In this document: piece after piece, positions 53,774-63,241 of the stretch | Position numbering within the stretch: position 1 is the stretch's first letter | How the letters are laid out: every line of letters starts with the position of its first letter | Assembly (NCBI RefSeq): GCF_900162725.1 | Contig: NZ_LT799418.1 | Span: forward strand, 3,787,921-3,851,920 | Length of the DNA stretch: 64,000 nt | Origin: Parabacteroides sp. Marseille-P3160 | GTDB taxonomy: Bacteria; Bacteroidota; Bacteroidia; Bacteroidales; Tannerellaceae | Direction: 5' to 3' | The notes under the pieces: generated by a model | The model's database searches: none | Told to the model about the DNA's origin: nothing | What the model saw: the letters and a program-made list of their open reading frames with translations, nothing else | Program-made: the position numbers and the translations under genes

Positions 53774-55360
53774 ATGAGTATTATTATCAGTGATTTGACT
53801 TATCACTATCCAAACCAAGCCCCGTTGTTCAGCCATCTTAATTTCGCCGTAGGAAAAGAAGATAAAATCGCCGTCGTCGGTGATAACGGCGTAGGTAAAT
53901 CGACCTTGCTCCGCCTTATGGCCGGCATCCTGCAACCGGCGGAAGGAAGCGTTTATTCGCCTTCCCGACCTTATTACATTCCGCAACACACCGGAACCCT
54001 CAACCAATCTGTCGCAGAAGCGTTACGGGTGAACCGGGAACTGACCGCATTGGAAGCGATTACCCAAGGAAGCCTGGATCCGGCCGATTATGATACGCTG
54101 GCTGACAACTGGGACATCGAGGCCAGATGCCGGGCGGCTTTGTCTTACTGGCAATTGTCAACCATCGGCTTTGATACGCCGATGGATACCTTGAGCGGCG
54201 GAGAAAAGACAAAAGTTTTCCTGGCCGGCTTAACCATCCATCATCCGGAAATCATCCTGTTGGACGAACCCTCCAACCATCTCGACCATACGGGAAGGAA
54301 GCTCCTATATCAATACATCGAGGAGAGTAAGGCTACCCTGGTAGTTGTCAGCCACGATATAACGCTACTCAACCTGCTACACTTCACTTATGAACTGTCC
54401 GGACAGGGCATGAAAGCGTACGGAGGAAATTATTTTTTTTATAAAGAACAGAAGGAAATTGAAGAGAATGCGTTAGATGCAACGATCGATTCGGAGGAGA
54501 AAAGACTCCGGTTAGCGCGCAAAAAAGCGCAGGAAGTCAAACAACGCCAAGAGAAACGACTGGCCAAAGGACAGAAAAACAAATCGGAAGTACCTCGCAT
54601 CTTCAAGAAGACACTGACCAATTCGTCTGAAAATACAGCCTCCAGGCTTCAGAAGAAACAGGAAGAAATCATAGACGGCAACCAAACAAAAATAGCGGAA
54701 CTAAGACAACAACGGGGTATCCTGAAGGAACTGAAAATAGACTTCGACAATGCGTCTCTCCACACCGGCAAACTGCTTGTCGAGGCCAAACAGATCAACT
54801 TTGCCTATCAAGCGGAAAAGGAATTATGGAAATCGCCACTCGATTTCCGTCTGTCCAGCAACGACAGGATCCATATCTTAGGCGATAACGGCACAGGCAA
54901 AACAACGCTCATCCGACTCCTCACAGGCGACCTCTGCCCTACCTCCGGCAAAATCTACCGGACGGACTTCAACCGGATTTATCTCGACCAGAATTATTCG
55001 GAGGTCGACGTAGATCTTACGGTCGCGGAACTTGCCGGAAGGCATAACCGCCAGCACCTGCCCGAACATGAAGTCCGCCTGAGGCTGCACCGCTTCCTGT
55101 TTCCAGCCAACAGTATAGACAAGCCGTGCAACCGGTTGAGCGGCGGGGAAAAAATGAGACTGTACCTTTGTTGTCTCATGATCAGCAATCAAACGCCCGA
55201 CCTGATTATCCTGGACGAGCCCACCAACAACCTCGACCTCTCCAGTCTGGAAGTACTGAGCCGGACCATCAAAAATTACCGTGGCAGCCTGTTGGTCATC
55301 TCCCACGACAGCAGTTTCGTCGAGGAAATAGGTATTACCGGCAGTATTACCTTAGAATAG
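53774..55360 (+). CDS. ABC-F family ATPase (ribosome protection or translation factor)
   Basis: This is a soluble protein of 528 residues with two ABC domains and no membrane part, as in the ABC-F family that acts on the ribosome. Domain 1 has Walker A GDNGVGKST, signature LSGGEKTKV and Walker B IILLDEPSNHLD. A charged linker (about 230-320, RLRLARKKAQEVKQRQEKRL) follows, the part that reaches the peptidyl-transferase centre. Domain 2 has GDNGTGKTT, LSGGEKMRL and IILDEPTNNLDL. The attenuator-like leader upstream suggests an antibiotic-resistance role rather than a housekeeping one (such as EttA). The gene stands alone. Confidence 0.9.
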   Translation: MSIIISDLTYHYPNQAPLFSHLNFAVGKEDKIAVVGDNGVGKSTLLRLMAGILQPAEGSVYSPSRPYYIPQHTGTLNQSVAEALRVNRELTALEAITQGSLDPADYDTLADNWDIEARCRAALSYWQLSTIGFDTPMDTLSGGEKTKVFLAGLTIHHPEIILLDEPSNHLDHTGRKLLYQYIEESKATLVVVSHDITLLNLLHFTYELSGQGMKAYGGNYFFYKEQKEIEENALDATIDSEEKRLRLARKKAQEVKQRQEKRLAKGQKNKSEVPRIFKKTLTNSSENTASRLQKKQEEIIDGNQTKIAELRQQRGILKELKIDFDNASLHTGKLLVEAKQINFAYQAEKELWKSPLDFRLSSNDRIHILGDNGTGKTTLIRLLTGDLCPTSGKIYRTDFNRIYLDQNYSEVDVDLTVAELAGRHNRQHLPEHEVRLRLHRFLFPANSIDKPCNRLSGGEKMRLYLCCLMISNQTPDLIILDEPTNNLDLSSLEVLSRTIKNYRGSLLVISHDSSFVEEIGITGSITLE

Positions 55361-55479
55361 AAATACTCCATATCTGTTTCTCCCGGGGAAATAAAGATAT
55401 CGGCCTCATCCGTCCGGTATAAATCTCCTCAAATTAAAGTCAGGGTAAAGCGATTAAAAAACGCATTCGTTTCCATTGA

Positions 55480-55635
55480 CCGAAACATACGGGCATCCGG
55501 CAGAAAATATTCAACTTACATAATATCTTAGGTTTGCCCGGTAGAGTTCTGGCCTTTTTCGCCACCCTATTCGGCGCGAGCCTTCCCATAACCGATTATA
55601 CCTGTTCATCAAGAAACGAAAGAAAAAAAGGATAG
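55480..55635 (+). pseudogene. Remnant of a PepSY-type membrane protein C terminus
   Basis: A frame without a start codon, opened by a TGA at 55477-55479, reads HNILGLPGRVLAFFATLFGA and then SLPITDY, ending at TAG 55633-55635. This resembles the last membrane helix of PepSY-associated iron-regulated membrane proteins, which end with a helix of the form GLPG..I.F..SL.GASLP.TG. Everything before it is missing. In the gap 55361-55733 only this remnant and an imperfect hairpin (55369-55402) are visible. Confidence 0.45.
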
Positions 55636-55733
55636 ATAGGAACACCTTCCGCAAAGAGAGCGACAAAGTTGCTATGCAGGTAGCTGAAAAATGATTATAT
55701 TGCGTCGTAAACCAACTCCATTATGAGATACCA

Positions 55734-57587
55734 ATGAGACGGAAGGCTTTTCTTACCGATATATTTTGTTTCTGTTTACTTTTCCTGTGTAGTTTTTCCT
55801 GTGGTAATGCCCCGGAAAAACTATCCGGACTGGAACAGGCGGAGAAGATTATGAATCTTCATCCGGACAGCGCTTTACGCCTTCTGAAACGGATTCCCTC
55901 CCCCGAAAAACTCTCGAAAGAGGACTACGCCGCCTGGTGTTTACTGGTCACCCAAGCCGAAGACAAGAATTACATCAAACATACTTCTGATTCTTTGATC
56001 ATCCGGGCACTTTCTTATTTTGAAAAACAAAAAGATCCTGAACGGAAGGCGAAAGCCCTGTTCTATGCCGGTCAGGTATACACCGATTTGAATCAACCGG
56101 AGAAAGCTGTCTCCTATTATCTCCAGGCGAAAAAGGTTCTGTCGAGGTCGATCGATTATACACTTCTCTACTTGGTTTGTTCCAATTTGGGCATGAACTA
56201 TGCCTATCGTCCTGATATGGAAGACCAGGCTACATTCTGGTTAAAAGAAGCGCATGACTATGCAATCAAAGCAGACGACAGTTCATACATTGCCCATAGT
56301 TTATCGGAATTGGGACGCATTTACGGACAATACGAGAAATGGGACAGCGTTGCTTATTTTTATCAGGAGGCCATGCGGATTGCAGCCGAAAGCCATAATT
56401 GGAGGGAATATGCCATAGCGAAAGGGGAAATATCAAAAGCCTTTCTACATCTGGGAAAGCAGGAACAAGCAATTAGGTCCTTACGTGAAGAAAAAACAAT
56501 ACGCATCAAATATAATTTGGGATATCTACCCCAAACGAATTTATCTTTAGGAAATACCTTCCGGCAAATGGGAAAGTCCGATTCGGCAATCTATTATTTA
56601 AAAAAATCTCTTCAAACGGATAATATTTACACCTTGCGGGCTGCCTACCGGTATTTATATAATTTGGAAAAGAAGAAGAAGAATTACAAGGCGGCAATCG
56701 ATTATAATGAGCTTTATATTGCTTATGCCGATTCCATCCAACAGATTTCCCATCAGAAAGAATTGTTGGAGATACTGGGAAAGTACAATCATGAGAAGTT
56801 GCTCAATGCCAACAACGAATTGAAAATAGAAAAAGATAAATTGACCAAGGGGGTATTGCTTATTTTGCTCTTTGCCATTCTTCTCTTTGCGTTCTACCAG
56901 CGTAAATTGTTCCGAAAAGAGCAATATATCCATCGGATTGAAAAGAAGATACAGGATTATTCCACCGATTTATATAAAAATGAAGCGATTATCCGGCGTA
57001 ATCAGGAACTGATAGAATCTCTTTCTTTTCAACTGGAAGAAGGACATGAGGCGGATGAACGCCGGACAGAGATAGCGGAGATACAGCGGAAAAACGAGCG
57101 GTTGCAACAGGAAAATAACGAAATGCAGGAAAAAATACAGATGTATCTTCGCTCCTTGCAGATCAAGGAGACGGATAATGTAAAGGCCATGGAAACTATA
57201 GCTGCACAGATCACTACACTCTTGCGTCGTGAAAAGCAGCTAACCTGCCTGTTGGAAGAACGATTAGAGGCCATAAAGGACCTCCGCTCCGGAATTCACC
57301 GGATAGAAGATGAACAGTGGCCGGAGATAATAAAAGCCGTCGACCTGATTTATGATAACTTCACGGAGCGACTACAAGCCGTCATTCCGGCTCTTTCTTC
57401 TAATGACATACAATATTGTTGCCTGATAAAATTGCGTTTTCCTCTTTCTATTATTGCCTCTTTGATGATGGTCTCGCCTGCCTCCGTCACCAAACGGAAG
57501 CAGCGGCTTCGTGAACGGATTAGCAGGTGCTCACCCTCTCTTCTTGAAAATAAGCAATCGATTGAAACTTTCCTCTGGGAATTTTAA
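55734..57587 (+). CDS. TPR-repeat membrane regulator with C-terminal HTH-like region
   Basis: This 617-residue protein has a lipoprotein-like or signal-anchor N terminus (FLTDIFCFCLLFLCSFSC) and a run of TPR repeats (about 70-340: AKALFYAGQVYTDLNQPEKA, TNLSLGNTFRQMGKSDSAIY). One membrane helix (about 370-390, GVLLILLFAILLFAF) and a long coiled coil (about 395-510) follow. The C terminus resembles a helix-turn-helix (CLIKLRFPLSIIASLMMVSP, ASVTKRKQRLRERI). In Bacteroides such proteins are found next to small exported DUF3244-like or NVEALA proteins, as here. It probably senses an envelope signal and controls the following genes; this is inference. Confidence 0.8.
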   Translation: MRRKAFLTDIFCFCLLFLCSFSCGNAPEKLSGLEQAEKIMNLHPDSALRLLKRIPSPEKLSKEDYAAWCLLVTQAEDKNYIKHTSDSLIIRALSYFEKQKDPERKAKALFYAGQVYTDLNQPEKAVSYYLQAKKVLSRSIDYTLLYLVCSNLGMNYAYRPDMEDQATFWLKEAHDYAIKADDSSYIAHSLSELGRIYGQYEKWDSVAYFYQEAMRIAAESHNWREYAIAKGEISKAFLHLGKQEQAIRSLREEKTIRIKYNLGYLPQTNLSLGNTFRQMGKSDSAIYYLKKSLQTDNIYTLRAAYRYLYNLEKKKKNYKAAIDYNELYIAYADSIQQISHQKELLEILGKYNHEKLLNANNELKIEKDKLTKGVLLILLFAILLFAFYQRKLFRKEQYIHRIEKKIQDYSTDLYKNEAIIRRNQELIESLSFQLEEGHEADERRTEIAEIQRKNERLQQENNEMQEKIQMYLRSLQIKETDNVKAMETIAAQITTLLRREKQLTCLLEERLEAIKDLRSGIHRIEDEQWPEIIKAVDLIYDNFTERLQAVIPALSSNDIQYCCLIKLRFPLSIIASLMMVSPASVTKRKQRLRERISRCSPSLLENKQSIETFLWEF

Positions 57588-57647
57588 GTAATTTTCTTCC
57601 GGATCTCTCCCCGATACGCTACTTACGGAAGGCAAGGTAAAATGCTT

Positions 57648-57677
57648 GTCCACTTCTAAGTGGGTCTATTTTTTATC
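57648..57677 (+). terminator. Intrinsic terminator after the TPR regulator
   Basis: TCCACTT (57649-57655) pairs with AAGTGGG (57658-57664) across a two-base turn, with GTCTA and T6 following. It lies about 60 bp after the stop. Confidence 0.6.
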
Positions 57678-57721
57678 AAACACATTATTATCAATATATT
57701 GTCACTTTCGTTTTCTTGAAA

Positions 57722-57741
57722 TTTGTCCACTATTTGTCCAC
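57722..57741 (+). promoter_or_regulatory. Direct repeat TTTGTCCAC x2 before the DUF3244-like gene
   Basis: TTTGTCCAC occurs at 57722-57730 and 57733-57741, an 11-bp step or one helical turn. It lies about 110 bp upstream of the next gene. Such spacing suits a dimeric activator, for which the TPR/HTH protein just upstream is a candidate. Confidence 0.4.
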
Positions 57742-57853
57742 CTGAAAAATGAATAAGAAATAAAAATTGTCTATATTTTTATCTCGTATCATTTACTTGT
57801 CAATAAGGTAAAATACATATCACTTTATTCACTTATAAATATAATATATGCAT

Positions 57854-58255
57854 ATGAAAAGTACTATTCAAAATTTTCTATGGGTAGGTTTCATTTCCCT
57901 ACTTGGCTTTTGTGGAGTTATCAATCAGAATTTATCCGCAAAAACAATGGATTCCGAAGATGTGGAATTTGACAAAGGAGAGTGGAGAGAAGGTAGTAAA
58001 TCTTCTTTTCCCACCATTTCTCTACGAGCTTGGATCGACGGTACGCAGCTCTTTATACAGAGTACAACCCAACGTTCGGACATAACCATTCGTATATCTA
58101 AAGATGGCTTTATTATTTATGAAGAAACTGTTCCAAGATCGGAAACCAAATTGATTATAATTGATTTGAGTCAATTCGGGGCAGGAGATTATCGGTTGGA
58201 ATTGGAAAATCAATGGGGAGATTACTTGAGCGGATATTTTATGATTTCTTTGTGA
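57854..58255 (+). CDS. Small exported DUF3244-like protein
   Basis: This exported protein of 133 residues begins at the ATG at 57854 (MKSTIQNFLWVGFISLLGFC); an ATG two codons upstream is also possible. After a short linker the rest is an Ig-like beta-sandwich (AWIDGTQLFIQSTTQRSDIT, GFIIYEETVP, GAGDYRLELENQWGDYLSGY), as in DUF3244 proteins of Bacteroides. These occur beside TPR regulators of the type at 55.7 kb. Their function is unknown. Confidence 0.7.
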   Translation: MKSTIQNFLWVGFISLLGFCGVINQNLSAKTMDSEDVEFDKGEWREGSKSSFPTISLRAWIDGTQLFIQSTTQRSDITIRISKDGFIIYEETVPRSETKLIIIDLSQFGAGDYRLELENQWGDYLSGYFMISL

Positions 58256-58400
58256 TAAAGGGATAGCACTTTTATGCAAAGACGTTATTTGTTAATTTGT
58301 TATACATTAAATGTTTTAATAAAGAATACCAATGGATTTAAAAATGATGTTAAATATAAGCAATGCCTGAAGCTATAAGAAGGCCTAATATTAAACTAAT

Positions 58401-59390
58401 ATGAAAAAGATTATTATCCCTGTATTGTGTCTGATCTTGGGTGCATGTTCCAGTGAATCAGACCTGGACGTTTTGGGTACAAACGTGGAGAACTCAAAGG
58501 AAATTACAGTATTTAATTCGGAGTTAAATCTTCAGGTAACGAAAGTTAATGATGTTTTAACTTTTGAAAATGAGGCGGCGTTTAAGGATGCCGTCACAAA
58601 ATTGGCCTCCTACCAAGAAGTAAACATAAGCAAGTTGAAGTTAATGCCATATACAAGTGACAATGTAAATGTATATAATGACATTATAGATTCTGCTGAA
58701 GATATAACTTTAAAAGACGATGGATTTCATTCCATCTATGATGATTTTGTAAATGCGATGAATGAAGCTGAGGAGTATTATGATAGTCCCGGTGGTTATG
58801 AGGAATTTAAGAAGAAATATTCAATGCTTTATTTTCCTGAAGAAGGAGACGATTATTCAGCATATTTGCCTGTTAGCAATAAGAATATTGCGAAGCTATT
58901 AAATTCAAAAGGAGAAGTTATAATTAATGGGAAAGTCGTTAATCTTACAGATATCCACTCTTATAAGCAATTAATAGATTTAGGAATAGCTCCAATTGAG
59001 GAAAATTATACAACTCTTACAACCAAAGCAACTACGGATTATCCACTAAATAAGCTTCCAGAAGTAAGATGTAATGATCGTAAACTTTGGGTAAATACCC
59101 ATGTGCGTCCAGGTACTTCTCCAGGAGTCTTACAGGAGATCCAGATTGAGGTTTGTTTCAGAAAAAAAGGATTTTTAGGCGCATGGTATAATTACAGTTC
59201 TGAAACTATATTGGGATGGGAACCTGGTGCAACTTACCATAAATCGGGTTATTCTTCGCATGATTATTTGTGGGCGAGAATATATGATAATGGGGTACCA
59301 GTTCCATTTACTGGTTTGATGTATGTGCAATTCCAAGGTTTCGGTGCCGAGTGTGGTGCTACTAAATATTATTTTAGAGTCGATTTGTAA
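58401..59390 (+). CDS. Lipoprotein of unknown function (DUF4848-like)
   Basis: This 329-residue lipoprotein (MKKIIIPVLCLILGACSSES) has an acidic stretch after the Cys (SSESDLD), like the Bacteroides surface-export signal. The N-terminal half is helical and acidic (FENEAAFKDAVTKLASYQEV, DDFVNAMNEAEEYYDSPGG). The C-terminal half (220-329) looks like a beta-sandwich with paired Cys and many aromatics (EVRCNDRKLWVNTHVRPGTS, FGAECGATKYYFRVDL). From memory it is like DUF4848 lipoproteins, but not surely. It follows the DUF3244-like gene by 145 bp. Confidence 0.65.
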   Translation: MKKIIIPVLCLILGACSSESDLDVLGTNVENSKEITVFNSELNLQVTKVNDVLTFENEAAFKDAVTKLASYQEVNISKLKLMPYTSDNVNVYNDIIDSAEDITLKDDGFHSIYDDFVNAMNEAEEYYDSPGGYEEFKKKYSMLYFPEEGDDYSAYLPVSNKNIAKLLNSKGEVIINGKVVNLTDIHSYKQLIDLGIAPIEENYTTLTTKATTDYPLNKLPEVRCNDRKLWVNTHVRPGTSPGVLQEIQIEVCFRKKGFLGAWYNYSSETILGWEPGATYHKSGYSSHDYLWARIYDNGVPVPFTGLMYVQFQGFGAECGATKYYFRVDL

Positions 59391-59401
59391 CAAAAAGAAT
59401 A

Positions 59402-59434
59402 AGGGGGTAGATTTAGGTTTGTCTATCCTCTTTT
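59402..59434 (+). terminator. Intrinsic terminator after the 58.4 kb lipoprotein
   Basis: AGGGGGTAGA (59402-59411) pairs with TCTATCCTCT (59422-59431) with two G-U pairs, and T4 follows. It overlaps the -33 box of the next operon. Confidence 0.65.
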
Positions 59435-59450
59435 ATGCAATCTATTTTTG
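59418..59450 (+). promoter_or_regulatory. Promoter of the OMP-DUF4249-TonB receptor operon
   Basis: TTTG (59418-59421) and TATTTTTG (59443-59450) are 21 bases apart, within the Bacteroides range. The leader to the OMP start is about 125 bases. Confidence 0.6.
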
Positions 59451-59583
59451 TATATTCGCTTGATTTATTTAGCCCAATACGTGTTCTTACAGTTTGCAGG
59501 CGAATGAAAGCCTTTGAAAAACGATCGATAAAGGTATGGAATTTTTTTATAAGTCTATAATAATATGGAAAACAGTTAAAAAT

Positions 59584-60180
59584 ATGAGAAAGAAATTATT
59601 GGTTTTACTTACGGTTTTCTGTGCTTTGTCATTACATGTGCAGGGCCAGATCGAGTCCGGCCTTGTCGTCGGTGTGGGGCTAGGTAGCCTGAATACGGAT
59701 ATAAATCCGTCAACCCAAGAAAAAATAAAATTTAGCGAGGTCGATTATAAATCTAATTTTTCTATTGGTTACCGTTTTCGTATCCGTCCGGCTGAAGTGC
59801 TTCCTTTATTCGTCGACTTAGATGCGAATCTGGGAATCAAATCATGGCACTCTTCCTACAGTAATTCATTGTCTGAACCTCCTCTTTACGAAGCTTCTTC
59901 ACAATATTATTTCCTCTCCGCCGGCGGGACAGCCAATTATCCTATCTATAAAGCATGGAGCATCGGTGCAGGCATAGAACCTACTTACTATTTTAAACAG
60001 GACGGTGAAAGCAGTAATAATGAATTTGACGTACCGCTTGTCGGTAAACTGGCCTATCATTTCAAGCTTTTCGAGCTTGGTATAAGCTATAAGTACGGCC
60101 TGATGAATACAATAAAGACAGACTATATTAAATCAGGAAAATTCCGGGATTGGCAATTGTCGATATGGATTCCGTTCTAA
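59584..60180 (+). CDS. Outer-membrane beta-barrel protein
   Basis: The 198 residues start at the ATG at 59584 with a signal peptide (MRKKLLVLLTVFCALSLHVQ, cut before QIESG). The frame runs 16 codons further upstream, but that part does not fit. The mature part has alternating strands rich in Gly, Tyr and Phe (GLVVGVGLGSLNTDI, FSIGYRFRIRPAEVLPLFVD, GISYKYGLMNT) and ends WQLSIWIPF with a C-terminal Phe, the outer-membrane insertion mark. It is an OMP_b-brl type barrel. It is followed after 12 bp by a DUF4249-like gene and then a TonB receptor, so it is probably part of that uptake system. Confidence 0.75.
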   Translation: MRKKLLVLLTVFCALSLHVQGQIESGLVVGVGLGSLNTDINPSTQEKIKFSEVDYKSNFSIGYRFRIRPAEVLPLFVDLDANLGIKSWHSSYSNSLSEPPLYEASSQYYFLSAGGTANYPIYKAWSIGAGIEPTYYFKQDGESSNNEFDVPLVGKLAYHFKLFELGISYKYGLMNTIKTDYIKSGKFRDWQLSIWIPF

Positions 60181-60192
60181 CTTGTCAACCAA

Positions 60193-61137
60193 ATGAGATT
60201 GGAATTTTTCGGATACTGCTTTATCTTTCTTTTTTTTATCTCATGTTCTGTGGATTATGAAATAGGAGAATCTTTCGTAAAAGAGCAACAGCGTATTGTT
60301 GTCAACGGTTATTTAAGTCCCGGTAAGCCCATTCAAATCCATTTGTATGAATTAATGGATTCTGGAGGCAGTTATATCGTTAAAGGATTAACCGGTTCAC
60401 ATGTTGTACTCAGGGAAAACGGCATAATCCTGTTTGATGCTATCTGTCCGGATTCCATTTTTGTAATGCAGTACAATCCCCAAGCAGGGGCCACTTATTC
60501 CATTGAGGTTATCCATGAAGGATTGCAGACGGTAAAAGCACAGACCGGCATCCCGGATGCAATCCATTGCCGGGCGAGCTTTTTTTCCGGGAAGGAATAT
60601 TGGGATACATCCCAATACATTGTTAAGCTGGACTCTTTCGAGTGGCCTCAAAATGAAGGAACGTATCTTTGGATAACGGCCTATCAGTTGTTTGAAAACG
60701 GAAAGGTCGTCCAGTATAATGAACTGTACACGAATAATGTATTGGTGGATAAATTAAATAGTGTAGCGGGTATGGGAGCTAAGAATGAAACCGTGGGTTC
60801 CATCTATTACAACGGATTCCTCCGGATCAAGAACAAGAACATCCCACATCTTACCGAACTTCTTTTAACGCCTAATTATGTGGCGGACGGGAGTAATTAT
60901 AACCCGGAAGGTTCGCAAAACGGAATCCGGATCAAATTGATGACGGCAAGCTCCGAGTATGATAAATACAATAAAAGCCTGTATGAGCAAAAATACAGGA
61001 TTGTGTATGATGAAGATATTTCATCGGTATTCTACCAGCCGAACGGAGTTTACACGAATGTGGAGAACGGGTTAGGCATATTTGCCGGTATGAATGAAGT
61101 AAACTTTGTGTTCGGGTTGCCTGTAGATGATCATTGA
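60193..61137 (+). CDS. DUF4249-like lipoprotein
   Basis: The 314 residues open with a lipoprotein signal (MRLEFFGYCFIFLFFISC). DUF4249-like features are seen: KEQQRIVVNGYLSPGKPIQI, the beta-sandwich HVVLRENGIILFDAICPDS, YNPQAGATYSIEVIHEGLQT and a C-terminal region with NVENGLGIFAGMNEVNF. In Bacteroidetes DUF4249 proteins lie next to TonB-dependent receptors and may play a SusD-like lid role. The receptor gene follows after only 4 bp, which supports this. Confidence 0.8.
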   Translation: MRLEFFGYCFIFLFFISCSVDYEIGESFVKEQQRIVVNGYLSPGKPIQIHLYELMDSGGSYIVKGLTGSHVVLRENGIILFDAICPDSIFVMQYNPQAGATYSIEVIHEGLQTVKAQTGIPDAIHCRASFFSGKEYWDTSQYIVKLDSFEWPQNEGTYLWITAYQLFENGKVVQYNELYTNNVLVDKLNSVAGMGAKNETVGSIYYNGFLRIKNKNIPHLTELLLTPNYVADGSNYNPEGSQNGIRIKLMTASSEYDKYNKSLYEQKYRIVYDEDISSVFYQPNGVYTNVENGLGIFAGMNEVNFVFGLPVDDH

Positions 61138-61141
61138 GAAG

Positions 61142-63241
61142 ATGAAGGGAAATTTGTTTACGCTGTTTTGCCTCACAAGCCTGTCCGTCTCTGCCCAACT
61201 GACGGTTCGTGATTCAGCCTTCAAAGAGCCGATACTTCTGGAAGAAGTCGTGGTAAAAGCAAGAAGTAAGAATATCGACAGTCGCGGCCTGGGAAACATG
61301 CGGATTAATATCAGGCAATTGCAACTCTCTCCTTTATTTTTCGGGGAGCGGGATGTCATAAAAACACTACAATTTCTTCCCGGCGTATCAGCAGGAATGG
61401 AAGGCTCTTCCCGATTAAATATCCGGGGAGGAACGAACGACCAAACACTTTATCTGATGGACGATGTCCCGGTATATAACCAAAACCACACATTCGGATT
61501 GTTCTCCATTTTTAATTCTGACGCCCTCCGTTCCGTAGATTTATACAAGGGAGGCATTCCTGCCCCGTATGGAGACAAACTTTCCGGCGTAGTCTCCGTC
61601 GATTTGAAAGAAGGCGATTTCAAAAAGTATCATCATTCGGCATCCCTGGGTATTCTGGCAGGCAGTATTGCTTCCGAAGGCCCTATCGTCGAAGACCGGT
61701 TAAGTTATCTCATTACCGGGAGGCGTTCTTTCCTCGATTTGCTGTACAATGGCTTTATGGAACTTTCCGGTGAAGGAAGCGGAGGAAATGCCATGATCTC
61801 CTTTTATGATTTAAACGGGAAACTGGCTTGGAAAATAAACGATAAAAACAATTTGACTTGGCAACTTTATTCCGGCTATGACGATTTATACGGGATGAAT
61901 CATGAGAAGGATGATTTTACAAAAGAAAAGTATAAGGAGAAATATGGTTATGGATGGAATACATTCATGACCTCACTCCGAAGTAAATCTCAATTAAGCG
62001 CCAACCTATCCTTATCAGGTAAGATTTATTATACAAGCCTGAATAATTTCAATTATTACAGGAATAAACAGGAAGCCCCGGGATTCAGCCAAAAAATGGA
62101 AAATGGAAATTCTTCCTTACTAACTGAAATCGGCGGAGGAATATCTTTTACGCATCAAATAAAACACGATCATACAGTTTATTATGGAACGGAAGGAGCC
62201 TATCAGCTTTATACGCCGGACTACACGTTTCGGTTGGTTGATAGGAAACAAATTGAATATAATACGGATCGTTTAAAACTATTCAAGGCATCCGCTTATC
62301 TTTATGATGAGTTAAAATACAAACAATGGCTTTTCAGCTTGGGTTTTCGTGCTTCTCTATATGATAACCGGGAAGTTCGTAAATTCGTTTGGGAGCCACG
62401 GATAAAAGCAAACACGTTTGTAAATGAAAAAAACAAACTCATGTTGGCTTATGACCGCATGTTCCAGCCCATACATACAGTGAATGAAATGGATTACAAT
62501 TCAAAAACGGATTACTGGATTCCTTTTCAAGAGAATATTTTACCTCGATCCGACCAATTCTCCATCGGCTGGAAAAATTATACAAACTCCAATTTCAGCT
62601 TTTCGCTCGAAGGCTATTATAAATCTATGTGGAATCTTCTCTTGATAAAAGATTTGGAATACTATCTGGATTCACACACGGACTACGAACAGGGTAAGGG
62701 AAGTTCGGCCGGCATGGAGTTAATGGCGGAATATTCAGGGAATAGGATCTCAGCATGGGCATCCTACACATTATCCAAGTCGAGGCGTTCATTTGGGAGT
62801 AAAACCTATCCTTTTAAATATGATACTCCGCATGACCTGTCTGTTTTTGCCGGTTATATAGTTCGTAAAAAGCCGAAGAATCGCCATACATTTTCTATAC
62901 AACTTCAATACAATACCGGATATCCGTATTATGTGCCGGAAATTACGTATCCGGGGATGGGACTACCGACTCTTCCCAGCGGCTACAGCGAGGCGGATCA
63001 GATCTTTTCCGTCGATTATATTCCCCAATATCCCAATATCCGGTTGAACGACTATTTCCGTTTGGATGCCAATTATACCATTGAAAAGGAACTCAAACAC
63101 GGAAGCCTTACCTGGCAGTTTTCATTGTTGAACGTAACAAACAGGGAAAATCCGTATGCCGTATACCGGAAAAATGGAAAATATAAAGCATTTATCCTGA
63201 TTCCGATGATGCCTTCCATCTCCATAAAAAGAAGTTTCTAA
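61142..63241 (+). CDS. TonB-dependent receptor lacking the CarboxypepD_reg domain
   Basis: This outer-membrane active transporter of 699 residues has a signal peptide from the ATG at 61142 (MKGNLFTLFCLTSLSVSAQ). Only about 14 residues lie between the signal and the TonB box (LLEEVVVKARSKNID), so the usual N-terminal Ig-like domain is missing. The plug is clear (FLPGVSAGMEGSSRLNIRGG, LYLMDDVPVYNQNHTFGLFS, GGIPAPYGDKLSGVVSVDLK), followed by a barrel ending SISIKRSF. It is shorter than SusC (about 700 against over 1,000), more like siderophore or small-ligand receptors. It is paired with the DUF4249-like lipoprotein; the ligand is unknown. Confidence 0.9.
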   Translation: MKGNLFTLFCLTSLSVSAQLTVRDSAFKEPILLEEVVVKARSKNIDSRGLGNMRINIRQLQLSPLFFGERDVIKTLQFLPGVSAGMEGSSRLNIRGGTNDQTLYLMDDVPVYNQNHTFGLFSIFNSDALRSVDLYKGGIPAPYGDKLSGVVSVDLKEGDFKKYHHSASLGILAGSIASEGPIVEDRLSYLITGRRSFLDLLYNGFMELSGEGSGGNAMISFYDLNGKLAWKINDKNNLTWQLYSGYDDLYGMNHEKDDFTKEKYKEKYGYGWNTFMTSLRSKSQLSANLSLSGKIYYTSLNNFNYYRNKQEAPGFSQKMENGNSSLLTEIGGGISFTHQIKHDHTVYYGTEGAYQLYTPDYTFRLVDRKQIEYNTDRLKLFKASAYLYDELKYKQWLFSLGFRASLYDNREVRKFVWEPRIKANTFVNEKNKLMLAYDRMFQPIHTVNEMDYNSKTDYWIPFQENILPRSDQFSIGWKNYTNSNFSFSLEGYYKSMWNLLLIKDLEYYLDSHTDYEQGKGSSAGMELMAEYSGNRISAWASYTLSKSRRSFGSKTYPFKYDTPHDLSVFAGYIVRKKPKNRHTFSIQLQYNTGYPYYVPEITYPGMGLPTLPSGYSEADQIFSVDYIPQYPNIRLNDYFRLDANYTIEKELKHGSLTWQFSLLNVTNRENPYAVYRKNGKYKAFILIPMMPSISIKRSF

